This document shows, in pieces, positions 51,350 to 59,729 of a stretch of DNA of 61,013 bases. Below the pieces are notes generated by a model. The model did not search any database, had not been told where the DNA came from, and saw nothing but the letters and a program-made list of their open reading frames with translations. The position numbers and the translations under genes were made by a program. Source of the stretch: Bacteroidales bacterium UBA4231 (GTDB lineage Bacteria; Bacteroidota; Bacteroidia; Bacteroidales; UBA932); contig DGXN01000001.1 in the NCBI GenBank assembly GCA_002396335.1, positions 1 through 61,013 of the forward strand. The letters are read 5' to 3'. Position 1 is the first letter of the stretch; every line of letters begins with the position of its first letter.

Positions 51350-52621
51350 ATGCTCACACTGAAACTCCTTCGTGAAGACCCCGAGTTTGTGATCCGCAGA
51401 CTCGCCGTCAAGAATTTTGACGCCCGCGCCATCGTGGAGAACGTCATCGCCCTGGACGACAAGCGCAAAGCCCTCCAGACCGAAAGCGACGCCCTCCTCG
51501 CCCAGCAGAAAAAGGCAGCTGCCGCTATCGGCCAGCTCATGAAAGAAGGCAAAAAAGACCAGGCGGAAACCGCCAAAGCAGAAGTAGCCACCCTGAAACA
51601 GCGTTCCACCGACCTCCTCAAAGAGGCCGACGATACCATTCAGGCCCTCCAGAACCAGCTGGTCCTTCTCCCGAACATCCCCTGCGACATCGTTCCGGAA
51701 GGCAAAGGTGCGGAAGACAATCTGGTGGTCAAAATGGGCGGTCCTGAGGTGAACCTCCCCGAGGGAGCCCTCCCCCACTGGGAACTCGCCAAGAAGTACG
51801 ACATCATCGACTTCGACCTGGGCGTCAAGATCACCGGCGCCGGTTTCCCCGTATATAAAGGAAAGGGTGCCAAGCTGCAGCGCGCCCTCATCAACTTCTT
51901 CCTGGACCGCAACACCGCCGCCGGCTACAAGGAAGTGGAGCCGCCCGTGATGGTGAACGCCGCCTCCGGATTCGGCACCGGCCAGCTGCCCGACAAGGAA
52001 GGCCAGATGTACCACGCCACCGTAGACAACTTCTACATGGTTCCCACCGCCGAGGTGCCCGTCACCAATATCTTCCGTGACGTCATCCTCGGGGCCGACG
52101 ACTTCCCGCAGAAGCTCACCGCCTACACGCCCTGCTTCCGCCGCGAAGCCGGCTCCTACGGAAAGGATGTGCGCGGCCTGAACCGCCTGCACCAGTTTGA
52201 CAAAGTGGAAATCGTGCGCATCGAAAAGCCCGAGAACAGTTACGCCGCCCTGGACGAGATGATCGCCCACGTGGAAAGCCTTGTGAACGCACTCGGCCTC
52301 AAGTACCGCATCCTGCGCCTGTGCGGCGGTGACATGAGCTTCACGTCGGCCATCACCTACGACTTCGAACTGTGGAGCGCCGCCCAGGGCCGATGGCTGG
52401 AGATTTCGTCGGTTTCCAACTTCGAGAGCTACCAGGCCAACCGCCTCAAGTGCCGCTACAAGGACGAGAATGGGAAAACCCAACTGGTCCATACCCTCAA
52501 CGGCAGTTCGCTGGCCCTTCCCCGCGTCGTGGCCGCCCTGCTGGAGGACAACCAGAAAGACGGATACATCGAAATCCCGGAGGTCCTCAGGCCTTACACC
52601 GGATTCGACCGCATCGACTAA
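51350..52621 (+). CDS. serS: Seryl-tRNA synthetase
   Basis: 423 residues. The N-terminal long coiled coil (about 28-100) grips the tRNA-Ser variable arm. Class II core with motif 2 in PCFRREAGSYGKDVRGLNRLHQFDKVE and motif 3 near the end with NGSSLALPRVVAALLEDNQ. EISSVSNFESYQANRLKCRYK is serine-specific. It is followed directly by a symmetric terminator. Confidence 0.97.
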   Translation: MLTLKLLREDPEFVIRRLAVKNFDARAIVENVIALDDKRKALQTESDALLAQQKKAAAAIGQLMKEGKKDQAETAKAEVATLKQRSTDLLKEADDTIQALQNQLVLLPNIPCDIVPEGKGAEDNLVVKMGGPEVNLPEGALPHWELAKKYDIIDFDLGVKITGAGFPVYKGKGAKLQRALINFFLDRNTAAGYKEVEPPVMVNAASGFGTGQLPDKEGQMYHATVDNFYMVPTAEVPVTNIFRDVILGADDFPQKLTAYTPCFRREAGSYGKDVRGLNRLHQFDKVEIVRIEKPENSYAALDEMIAHVESLVNALGLKYRILRLCGGDMSFTSAITYDFELWSAAQGRWLEISSVSNFESYQANRLKCRYKDENGKTQLVHTLNGSSLALPRVVAALLEDNQKDGYIEIPEVLRPYTGFDRID

Positions 52622-52655
52622 AAAAAAGTCTCGGAACTACTCCGAGACTTTTTTT
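52621..52655. terminator. Bidirectional terminator between serS and the sirtuin gene
   Basis: Perfect 15-bp inverted repeat, A7-GTCTCGGA (52621-52635) and TCCGAGAC-T7 (52641-52655), loop ACTAC. The right arm and loop encode the last residues and stop of the sirtuin gene. Confidence 0.9.
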
Positions 52656-53341
52656 ATGAAGATTTCCATGCCCTTGGTGGCGACTTCCGGAATAAAGGTG
52701 ACGCGGGGGTCGATCAGCGGGACAGGTTTGGGGTCCACGACGTAGATGGGGCAGCCTGAAGGCGCGTAGCGGTAGAGGCCGGCCGCAGGATACACCTGGA
52801 GAGAAGACCCCACGATGAGGAGGATATCGGCCTTTTCCACCCGGTCGATGGCTTTTTCAATATTGGGGACGGCTTCGCCGAAAAAAACGATGTGCGGACG
52901 CAGCTGGCTGCCGTTGGGGGCCAAGTCGCCCAGTTTGACGGGCCGATAGCCCACGTCGATTACCTCGGCCTCGGAGGCGGTACGGTCGTAAATCCCGTTT
53001 TCCGGACGCATCTTGGTCAGTTCTCCGTGCAGGTGCAGGACGCGGGTGGAACCTGCCCTTTCATGCAGATTGTCCACATTCTGGGTAATCACGTCTACCA
53101 GATAGTCCTTTTCCAGACCGGCGATGGCCTCATGGGCCGCATTGGGCTTGGCATCCTTGAGCTGGGCCCTGCGCTGGTTGTAGAAATCCAGGACCAGGGA
53201 ACGGTTGCGGTACCACCCTTCGATGGAGGCGACATCGTTCACGTCATACTGTTCCCACAGGCCGCCGGTGTCCCGGAACGTGGCGAAACCGCTCTCGGCC
53301 GACACGCCGGCCCCTGTCAATACTACGATGTGCTTTTTCAT
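52637..53341 (-). CDS. cobB: Sir2-family NAD-dependent protein deacylase (CobB-like)
   Basis: 234 residues. Rossmann motifs VVLTGAGVSAESGFATFRD and ITQNVDNLHERAGS; catalytic His105 in VLHLHGEL; late GSSLQVYPAAGL. It has no Cys4 zinc knuckle, as in several short bacterial sirtuins. FYNQRR supplies the Tyr54-x-x-Arg57 pair associated with removal of succinyl and other acidic acyl groups (SIRT5/CobB type). It starts inside the stop of the ATPase gene (4-base overlap), so it is the third gene of the EF-hand/ATPase operon. Its 3' end is embedded in a terminator. Confidence 0.9.
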   Translation of the reverse strand: MKKHIVVLTGAGVSAESGFATFRDTGGLWEQYDVNDVASIEGWYRNRSLVLDFYNQRRAQLKDAKPNAAHEAIAGLEKDYLVDVITQNVDNLHERAGSTRVLHLHGELTKMRPENGIYDRTASEAEVIDVGYRPVKLGDLAPNGSQLRPHIVFFGEAVPNIEKAIDRVEKADILLIVGSSLQVYPAAGLYRYAPSGCPIYVVDPKPVPLIDPRVTFIPEVATKGMEIFIKKVSE

Positions 53342-54489
53342 GCGTCTTTGATTTCAAAATAGTATTTCCTTACCCAGTATTCAAACAGCGGATCGATGAT
53401 GGAAGGATTGTCATTCTCGTCAAAGGAAAGGACCTCCTTCTTCATCAGGGCATCCTTCACCCGCTTCACGTTGGCCGACGAATTGAGTCCGTATTTGCGG
53501 ATGATGTCGGCACTGGAGAAACGGACGACACCGTCGACGGTGGCCCTCAGCAGATTGATCTGATGGGTGGTGAGCCCGGACACAATCTCGTTGAACCGGG
53601 GCTCGTGGACGGCAATCAGGCAGCCCAGCGCATCCACCAGCACGGGCTCCATGATGTAACCGCGGGTCATGGAATCGCAGATGGAGGCCAGGTGATTGAT
53701 GTACCACAGATGTCCCTTGAACAGGCGGCAGGCACCCTGAAGAAGTTCTTTCTCGATCACTTTTCCTGCAGCGAGGAAACCTTTGTGGACATGGTCGGCC
53801 ATTTCCCGTTCGTCCACGGGAGAGAGTTTCACACGCTCCACCATCCGGTTAAACAGCTGGCTTCCGCGGAAAATCCGTCGCATCGCATTCACGCCGGAGC
53901 CGCAGAAAATGTAGGAAAAGCGCCGGTTGTCCTTGTTCTCCCGGAGGGAAGCATCCAGCGGCCGCAGAAGGGCCGACGGGTCCTCCAGCAGGTCCAGACA
54001 CTGGAATTCGTCGACAATCAGGATCAGGCGGTCTCCGCGGTCCTGTGCCAGGCGGAAAGGGAGATTCAGGAGGGCCGATACGTCGGCCTGGTCCATTTCC
54101 CAGCCCAGGGAAAGGACCTCGTTCTTCTCAGAGAAAGCCTGAGCGTCAAAGACAAAATGGGTGCCGTCCAGATAACGCTGGACAAGCGCGGAATACTCTT
54201 GCGGAGTAGTGGCCACCATCCGGAGGACGGTGGAACCGAGCCGCAGCAGGAAAGCTTCCGCCGTTCGGATATTCAGGGCCGAAAACTGGCCCACGGTAAA
54301 CGCCGTCCCGGCCATCCGCATGGTGAACAGCGTCTGTTGGATCAGGGAAGTCTTCCCGGTTTTGGGCGGTTCCCACAAACTGACGTGCTCCCCCTGGGAA
54401 AGCAGGTTTCCCAGGAGGGTTACGTCACTGCGCCGGCCGACAAAGTTCTTGCCGGTGACGTATTGGTGGTACGGGAAGGGTGTATCCAT
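53338..54489 (-). CDS. ATPase of the archaeal-ATPase/STAND type
   Basis: 383 residues, cytoplasmic. GKNFVGRRSD is the usual entry of this group, followed by Walker A PPKTGKTS (residues 41-48), Walker B LILIVDEFQ (Asp160, Glu161) and a sensor region SYIFCGSGVNAMRRIF. The C-terminal third has a winged-helix-like part (LLRATVDGVVRFSSADIIRKYGLNSSANVKRVKDALMKKEVL) and ends FEYWVRKYYF. The family is of unknown use in Bacteroidota. Its ATG shares one base with the stop of the EF-hand membrane protein (TAATG), and its own stop overlaps the sirtuin start, so three genes are translationally linked. Confidence 0.85.
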   Translation of the reverse strand: MDTPFPYHQYVTGKNFVGRRSDVTLLGNLLSQGEHVSLWEPPKTGKTSLIQQTLFTMRMAGTAFTVGQFSALNIRTAEAFLLRLGSTVLRMVATTPQEYSALVQRYLDGTHFVFDAQAFSEKNEVLSLGWEMDQADVSALLNLPFRLAQDRGDRLILIVDEFQCLDLLEDPSALLRPLDASLRENKDNRRFSYIFCGSGVNAMRRIFRGSQLFNRMVERVKLSPVDEREMADHVHKGFLAAGKVIEKELLQGACRLFKGHLWYINHLASICDSMTRGYIMEPVLVDALGCLIAVHEPRFNEIVSGLTTHQINLLRATVDGVVRFSSADIIRKYGLNSSANVKRVKDALMKKEVLSFDENDNPSIIDPLFEYWVRKYYFEIKDA

Positions 54490-56699
54490 TATTCCTGAGG
54501 GATTTCTTCTGCTGCAGGCACCTCCGCAGCTGCAGTCTCCTCCGCAACGGGAGCCGCTTCTTCCACCGGTTCTTCCACCGCTTCCTTATAGCAGGGCAGC
54601 GGGCTCTTGATGCCGATGGGGGCAAGCACATTGCACAGCCACAGCGCCACGCAGGCTGCCACGATCAAACCGCAGAACCAGCCCCAGAAACGCTTGCGGG
54701 CCGCTTTCTTGCGGGCTTCGGGATCCACGGCGGTGAGCTTGGGGAACTGGGCCAGCGAAGTGAGGGTCTTGCCGAATTTCACGTCCACGAGGGCTTTGGC
54801 ATTGATGGCCCAGCCATTGGCATTCAGCACAGGGCCCAGGTCGCGCTTGCGGAGCTTCCTCCAGGCGATGAACATGGACGGACCGGAGATCAGGAGCATC
54901 ACCACGGCAATGATCAGGAGCACCTGCCAGAACGTGATGCCCTTGAGGGCGGCGGCAATTCCGGCCAGGGCGGCGCCGACGATGCCGACACCCATCGACA
55001 CGGCCGCGAAGATGCCGGCGAACTTGGCAATGTCGAACGGAGCGGCCGGAGCCTTTCCTTCCGCAGCCGTGTTGGTGGCGGCGGTGAGGCCGGTCATGGA
55101 TTTCTCGTTCTTTTCGGCCGCTTTTTTGTCCACGCGGTCGCTGACCATGCGGGCCACTTTCTTATAAGGGCTCCAGAAGGCCTGGCGCACGGAAATCGGA
55201 TTCTCGACAATGGCGATGACCTTGGCGGTGTAGTCGTTGCCGTCACGGTCATAGAAGACGGCGTTCTTGCCTTCCCGGAGGCCGTCCACGTCACCGTCGG
55301 TGAGGACGGCGGCAATGTTGAAGCTCTTTCCCAGCTTTTCACTGGTGCAGGCGCAGTACAGGATGTACATGCCGCTGAGCGAAGAAATCTCCGGAGCGGG
55401 ACCGGCCACCTTTACGCAAAGGTCCGTGCTGCGCTGGTCGATGTACAGGCGTCCGGCCTGGAAGATGGCCTTCCGATCGGGATCATAGAAGTCGGCAAGG
55501 ACGACATAGTTGTTCAGGAAACGGTAAAAGTTCTTCTGCAGGAGGAGAAGTTTGCCGACTTCCTCGATGGAAAGGGCGTTGGCCTCTTCTGCTTTATCCT
55601 GCTCCACAAGAGCGAGCAGGGCGGCTTTCTTGTCTTCTTTGAGGATGGCCTCGACGGCTTCCAGGCCCAGGGCTTCCACTTCGGTGCCCTTCTTGTCGGC
55701 AAGCCAGGCGCAATACGGGGCGAAGCGGGCGGTGAGGGCGTTCCAGTCGGCCTCGGAAAGGGATTCTGCGGTGATGCCGGTGGTGGCCACGACGGCGTCT
55801 ACGGCGGCTTTCCAAGCCGGATTCACAGCGGCAAGGACCAGCTTTCCGTCTGCGGAGGGCTTGGCCAGGGGCTGCTGGCCGATTTCGGCCGTAGCGGCGG
55901 CAAGGTTCCCCTCGATGGCGGCAATCTTGTCCACATTCACATCCACGGCGCCGGCGGTGGCTGCATCGAAGCCGATGAGCTTGCAGCGCATGAAATAGTC
56001 GGCCACTTTGTCCTGGATGGCGGTAACGGCGGCGAGGGCGTCGGCCGTCTTGTCACCGAACGGGAACACATCCTTGGTGCCGGCCTTTTTCCAGGCGGCA
56101 TAGTCGGCACAGGCCGTGTAGAAGGCTTCGATGTGGTCGGCCGTAATGCCGGGAACGCCGCTGCGGTCCTGGGCCGATCCGACGGATGCGATGGTTTCGA
56201 TCAGTTTGCCGGTGGCCTCGTCCTCTGCGCTGGCGGGGGTGATGATACCGTCACCGTTGAAACGGGTGTCAGCAAAAATCTTCACGTTGTCGGCCGTGTC
56301 GTCCACGCTGATGGTATCCTTTTCCAGCTTCAGGTTCTTCAGGATCTGCCGGGCCGACGACTGCAGGCGGGCACCGTCAGGGTCGGCAGTGTTGAAATCC
56401 TCCAGGGAGAGGGTGTCTTTTTCCTTCAGGAGTCCGTCAGGATCCTTCAGGACGCGGGTGAGCCACTGGGAGGCCCCGATGACTTCGTCCACACGGATTT
56501 TACCGTCCCCGTCGCTGTCCAGGAGCTTCAGGGTGGCCTCGTCGAATTCCAGACCCTGGACAGGGCAGCTCAGGACGGTCCAGAGCTTGCGGTCCAGATT
56601 GCACAGGTTACGGATGTCTTCTCCGCTTTGGATTTTTACACGGACGGTTCCGCCTACTGAGGCGAACTGCCAGGGATAGGTGTCGGGGGATTTTTTCAT
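54489..56699 (-). CDS. Large EF-hand protein with C-terminal membrane segments
   Basis: 736 residues, no signal peptide. A canonical EF-hand loop DSDGDGKIRVDE is at residues 61-72, with a second degenerate one near 146-157 (FNGDGIITPAS). A long alpha-helical, alanine-rich middle follows, then a region with predicted strands around 420-520. Two adjacent membrane helices lie at about 565-620 (FAGIFAAVSMGVGIVGAALAG and FWQVLLIIAVVMLLISG) and a third near 675-697. The acidic Ala/Pro/Glu tail is about 35 residues. I know of no assigned function; calcium sensing coupled to the membrane is a reasonable inference. It is first in an operon with the ATPase and sirtuin. Confidence 0.8.
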   Translation of the reverse strand: MKKSPDTYPWQFASVGGTVRVKIQSGEDIRNLCNLDRKLWTVLSCPVQGLEFDEATLKLLDSDGDGKIRVDEVIGASQWLTRVLKDPDGLLKEKDTLSLEDFNTADPDGARLQSSARQILKNLKLEKDTISVDDTADNVKIFADTRFNGDGIITPASAEDEATGKLIETIASVGSAQDRSGVPGITADHIEAFYTACADYAAWKKAGTKDVFPFGDKTADALAAVTAIQDKVADYFMRCKLIGFDAATAGAVDVNVDKIAAIEGNLAAATAEIGQQPLAKPSADGKLVLAAVNPAWKAAVDAVVATTGITAESLSEADWNALTARFAPYCAWLADKKGTEVEALGLEAVEAILKEDKKAALLALVEQDKAEEANALSIEEVGKLLLLQKNFYRFLNNYVVLADFYDPDRKAIFQAGRLYIDQRSTDLCVKVAGPAPEISSLSGMYILYCACTSEKLGKSFNIAAVLTDGDVDGLREGKNAVFYDRDGNDYTAKVIAIVENPISVRQAFWSPYKKVARMVSDRVDKKAAEKNEKSMTGLTAATNTAAEGKAPAAPFDIAKFAGIFAAVSMGVGIVGAALAGIAAALKGITFWQVLLIIAVVMLLISGPSMFIAWRKLRKRDLGPVLNANGWAINAKALVDVKFGKTLTSLAQFPKLTAVDPEARKKAARKRFWGWFCGLIVAACVALWLCNVLAPIGIKSPLPCYKEAVEEPVEEAAPVAEETAAAEVPAAEEIPQE

Positions 56700-56739
56700 A
56701 TCAGGTATGTTTTCGGGTTGACTAACAAAGTTGTTACCG

Positions 56740-56747
56740 CAAATTTA
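56740..56747 (-). promoter_or_regulatory. -7 promoter element for the EF-hand operon
   Basis: Minus strand TAAATTTG, 40 bases before the ATG at 56699. It is divergent from and nearly touching the rpsU promoter. Confidence 0.65.
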
Positions 56748-56756
56748 ACAAATTAT

Positions 56757-56787
56757 TTTGTGGATTTCCAATTATTTTCTAACTTTG
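56757..56787 (+). promoter_or_regulatory. Consensus promoter for rpsU
   Basis: TTTG (56757-56760), exactly 19 bases, TAACTTTG (56780-56787). Confidence 0.85.
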
Positions 56788-56803
56788 CAGCCCCAACAAG
56801 AAA

Positions 56804-56812
56804 AAGGAGGTG
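56804..56812 (+). promoter_or_regulatory. Perfect Shine-Dalgarno of rpsU
   Basis: AAGGAGGTG ends 8 bases before the ATG at 56821. Strong SD sites are rare in Bacteroidota, and rpsU is the documented kind of exception because bS21 itself helps hide the anti-SD on the 30S subunit. It also fixes the start at 56821 over an in-frame ATG at 56758. Confidence 0.9.
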
Positions 56813-56820
56813 TAAAAGCA

Positions 56821-57015
56821 ATGATCATCGTACCCATCAAAGAAGGCGAAAACATCGAAAGAGCCCTTAAGAAATTCAAGCGCAAGTTCGAAAAGACCGG
56901 CGCCGTCCGTGAGATGCGCTCCCGCAAGAACTTTGAAAAGCCTTCCGTCAAGAAGCGTATCGCGCTCCAGAAGGCCATCTATGTTCAGCAGCTTCGTCTT
57001 CAGGAAGAGCAGTAA
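56821..57015 (+). CDS. rpsU: 30S ribosomal protein S21
   Basis: 64 residues from the ATG at 56821. MIIVPIKEGENIERALKKFKRKFEKTGAVREMRSRKNFEKPSVKKR is bS21, highly basic and helical. It binds near the 3' end of 16S rRNA. Single-gene unit with a consensus promoter, a strong Shine-Dalgarno and a hairpin terminator. Probable translational self-control is discussed in the findings. Confidence 0.97.
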   Translation: MIIVPIKEGENIERALKKFKRKFEKTGAVREMRSRKNFEKPSVKKRIALQKAIYVQQLRLQEEQ

Positions 57016-57036
57016 GCTTTCCGCACCTTTATCTAT

Positions 57037-57072
57037 AAAAAAACCGACAGCCCTCGCGGCTGCCGGTTTTTT
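57037..57072. terminator. Bidirectional terminator after rpsU
   Basis: A7, stem CCGaCAGCC/GGCTGcCGG with loop CTCGC, T6. It can serve lptB from the other side, although about 70 bases of leader-like sequence with repeated AACTAAA words lie between (57089-57113). Confidence 0.85.
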
Positions 57073-57144
57073 CTTTTTAACCTTTTTATTAACTAAACCA
57101 ACTAAAACTAACCTTGGCTCAGTAAATGCAAGAGGCGTGCCAAA

Positions 57145-57948
57145 CTAAATGTGGTGTTCTTTTTCCACTTCTTGACGGGCCCTCTCCACAGACTTGGAAC
57201 GTTTGAGGACGAAGCCGGATCCGAGGTATTTGGTGCGGACGTCTTCGTCGGCGGCCAGCTGCTCCGGGGTGCCGGCCTGGAGGATGACGCCTTCGTACAG
57301 AAGGTAGGCGCGGTCTGTGATGGCGAGGGTTTCACCGACATTGTGGTCCGTGATGATGACGCCGATGTTGCGGTATTTGAGTTTGGCGATAATGTACTGG
57401 ATATCTTCCACGGCGATGGGGTCTACGCCGGCGAAGGGTTCGTCCAGGAGGATGAACTTGGGATCCACGGCCAGGGCGCGGGCGATTTCGCACCGTCGGC
57501 GCTCACCGCCGGAAAGCTGGATGCCCAGGGATTTGCGCACCTTGGAGAGGTTGAATTCGTCGATGAGCTGTTCCATACGGGCGACACGCTGTTCTTTGGT
57601 CATTCCCTCGGTACTTTTGGACAGTTCCATGACGGACATGATATTGTCTTCCACCGACATTTTACGGAAGACGGAAGCCTCCTGCGGCAGATAGCCGATT
57701 CCTTTCTGTGCACGCTGGTACATGGGAAGGGTGGTAACCTCGACGGTGGTGCCGTCGTCCTCGTCCAGGAAGATGCGGCCGGCGTTGGGCTTGATCTGGC
57801 CGGTAATCATGTAGAAACTGGTGGTTTTACCGGCGCCGTTGGGGCCGAGGAAACCCACGATTTCACCTTGCTCCACTTCCATGGAGACGCCCTTCACAAC
57901 GGTGCGGACGCCATATTTCTTGACTAATTTTTCGGCTCTCAGTTTCAT
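57145..57948 (-). CDS. lptB: Lipopolysaccharide export ABC transporter ATPase LptB
   Basis: 267 residues from the ATG at 57948 (MKLRAEKL); an in-frame start at 57987 lies inside dnaX. Walker [11 protein letters not shown]-loop region [17 protein letters not shown], signature QLSGGERRR, Walker [15 protein letters not shown]-loop [21 protein letters not shown] is specific to LptB among ABC ATPases. It powers LPS extraction from the inner membrane. A C-terminal basic tail of about 25 residues extends past the usual end. It is 7 bases after dnaX. Confidence 0.95.
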   Translation of the reverse strand: MKLRAEKLVKKYGVRTVVKGVSMEVEQGEIVGFLGPNGAGKTTSFYMITGQIKPNAGRIFLDEDDGTTVEVTTLPMYQRAQKGIGYLPQEASVFRKMSVEDNIMSVMELSKSTEGMTKEQRVARMEQLIDEFNLSKVRKSLGIQLSGGERRRCEIARALAVDPKFILLDEPFAGVDPIAVEDIQYIIAKLKYRNIGVIITDHNVGETLAITDRAYLLYEGVILQAGTPEQLAADEDVRTKYLGSGFVLKRSKSVERARQEVEKEHHI

Positions 57949-57955
57949 GGGTGCG

Positions 57956-59692
57956 CTATTTTGTATCAAGGCCCATGGCCACGACAAAATCTCTGACGGA
58001 AGGTTCCTTCTCCATCAGGTCCTTGGCTTTTTCTTCGGGCATATAGGGTTTCTTTTCGCCGCTTTCGGCGTCCGGAATGACGCTGATGAGAATGTTTATC
58101 CGCGGGCAGGCGACCAGCTCGCGGATTTTGTTTTCCATGGCGCGGAGCATCTTTTCTTCCAGCCACTGTTTCTGGGCGTCATTCGTCACGAACAACTCCA
58201 CCACTTTGACGCCGTCCTCTTCACGGATATCCGTACGTCCGCTTTCAAGCATGCTGGCCAGGCGGGGTTTGGCACTGTACGTCCCGGCGAGCTCTTTCCA
58301 TTTCAGGCGGATGGTGTCATTGTCCGGCAGGGCTGCGGCAGAATCCGACGATGATTCTTCGGCGGCGGGCTGGTCCTTCTGTTCCATGATGGCGCTCATG
58401 GAAAGGGCCGATCCGCTCTTGGCGGCACGGCGGCGCGGCGGCGCGGCAACCGGCTTTTCTTCCGCCGGCGGTGCAGCGGCAGCCGGCTTTTCAGCCACCG
58501 GAGCCGCAAGCTGGGGCTGGGGGGCCGGTTTTTCGGCCACCGGGGCCGCGGGAGCGGCGGATGCCGCAGGGGCGGCAGCGGCTGCCGGAGCGGCAGGGCG
58601 TCCCATGAGGTAGCTCAGACGCATGAGGGCGAACTCAATGTGCAGGCGGGGATTGACGGCGGCCTTGTAGCCGGATTCGCAGCCGGTGGTAATGCCCAGG
58701 GCGTCGAACAGGAAGGCGTGGGAACAGCGGCCGGCCTGCTCGGCATAACGGGCTTTCAGGGAAGCGGGAAGCTCCAGAAGCGGCTCCAGGCCGCCCGTTT
58801 TGGCGACGACCAGATTCCGCAGGTGGCTGGACAGCGAACCCACGAAATGCAGGGCGTTGAAACCTTTGGAAAGGATCTCGTCAAAGGTAAGGAAGGCGCT
58901 CCCGTAATCTCCGGCGAGGAAAAAATCGACCAGCTTGAAGCTGTATTCGTAATCCAGGACATTGAGATTCCGGATCACATCCTCGTATTTGACTTCCGTT
59001 CCGCAGAAAGCGACCGTCTGGTCGAAGATGGTGAGGGCGTCGCGCATGGCGCCGTCGGCCTTGGAGGCGATCACGTGGAGGGATTCGTCGTCGATGGTGA
59101 CGTTCTCCCGGGCGGCGATATCGCGCAGGTTCCGCACCATGTCGGGAATGCTGATGCGGTTGAAGTCATAGGTCTGGCAGCGGCTCAGGATGGTAGGGAG
59201 AATCTTGTGCTTCTCGGTGGTGGCCAGGATGAAGATGGCATGGGAAGGGGGTTCCTCCAGCGTCTTGAGGAAGGCGTTGAAGGCCGCCTGGGAAAGCATG
59301 TGCACCTCGTCGATGATGTAGACGCTGTACTTCCCCACCTGCGGAGGGACCTGCACCTGCTCCATCAGGGTCTTGATGTCTTCCACGGAGTTGTTGGAGG
59401 CGGCATCCAGTTCATGGATGCAGTAGGACCGTCCTTCCTGGAAACTGACGCAGGATTCACACTGTCCGCAGGGCTCCATGTCGGGACCCGGATTGGCACA
59501 GTTGATCATCTTGGCGAAGATGCGCGCCGTGGTGGTCTTACCCACACCGCGGGGACCGCAGAACAGGTATGCATGCGCCAACTGCCCGCGCCGGATGGAG
59601 TTGGACAGCGTGCGGGCGATGGTATCCTGGCCGATCAGACTTGAAAAGGAGTCCGGCCTGTACTTCCTTGCCGATACGATATAGTCGCTCAT
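57956..59692 (-). CDS. dnaX: DNA polymerase III subunit gamma/tau
   Basis: 578 residues. AAA+ clamp-loader domain with [14 protein letters not shown]-loop [20 protein letters not shown], a zinc module with [42 protein letters not shown] and [17 protein letters not shown]. After about residue 365 comes a low-complexity Ala/Pro linker with repeated [13 protein letters not shown] units (about 370-430), then a C-terminal polymerase-binding domain. I saw no convincing slippery heptamer for a gamma frameshift product. TATATTTG ends 6 bases before the ATG, so the mRNA may be leaderless. Confidence 0.95.
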   Translation of the reverse strand: MSDYIVSARKYRPDSFSSLIGQDTIARTLSNSIRRGQLAHAYLFCGPRGVGKTTTARIFAKMINCANPGPDMEPCGQCESCVSFQEGRSYCIHELDAASNNSVEDIKTLMEQVQVPPQVGKYSVYIIDEVHMLSQAAFNAFLKTLEEPPSHAIFILATTEKHKILPTILSRCQTYDFNRISIPDMVRNLRDIAARENVTIDDESLHVIASKADGAMRDALTIFDQTVAFCGTEVKYEDVIRNLNVLDYEYSFKLVDFFLAGDYGSAFLTFDEILSKGFNALHFVGSLSSHLRNLVVAKTGGLEPLLELPASLKARYAEQAGRCSHAFLFDALGITTGCESGYKAAVNPRLHIEFALMRLSYLMGRPAAPAAAAAPAASAAPAAPVAEKPAPQPQLAAPVAEKPAAAAPPAEEKPVAAPPRRRAAKSGSALSMSAIMEQKDQPAAEESSSDSAAALPDNDTIRLKWKELAGTYSAKPRLASMLESGRTDIREEDGVKVVELFVTNDAQKQWLEEKMLRAMENKIRELVACPRINILISVIPDAESGEKKPYMPEEKAKDLMEKEPSVRDFVVAMGLDTK

Positions 59693-59698
59693 AGACTA

Positions 59699-59706
59699 CA
59701 AATATA
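59699..59706 (-). promoter_or_regulatory. -7 promoter element for dnaX
   Basis: Minus strand TATATTTG, 6 bases before the ATG at 59692. Confidence 0.65.
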
Positions 59707-59729
59707 AGAATTTTTGTGCTCGGATGCAC

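Noticed and set aside
52637..54489. Sirtuin plus ATPase as a ready-made anti-phage system
   Set aside because: The sirtuin is a plain CobB-like deacylase with a Tyr-x-x-Arg pair and no fused sensor, and the region lies among housekeeping genes, not in an island. The operon is reported as interesting, but defence is not claimed.
57089..57113. Repeated AACTAAA words between rpsU and lptB
   Set aside because: Only a few imperfect copies in AT-rich spacer; not enough to call a repeat array or regulatory site.
57116..57140. Possible hairpin TTGGC...GCCAA after lptB
   Set aside because: A short stem with a long loop and no T-tract; the rpsU hairpin further on is a better terminator for both directions.
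58400..58600. Programmed frameshift in dnaX for a gamma product
   Set aside because: No A-rich slippery heptamer with a following stem was found in the region where the ATPase domain ends.
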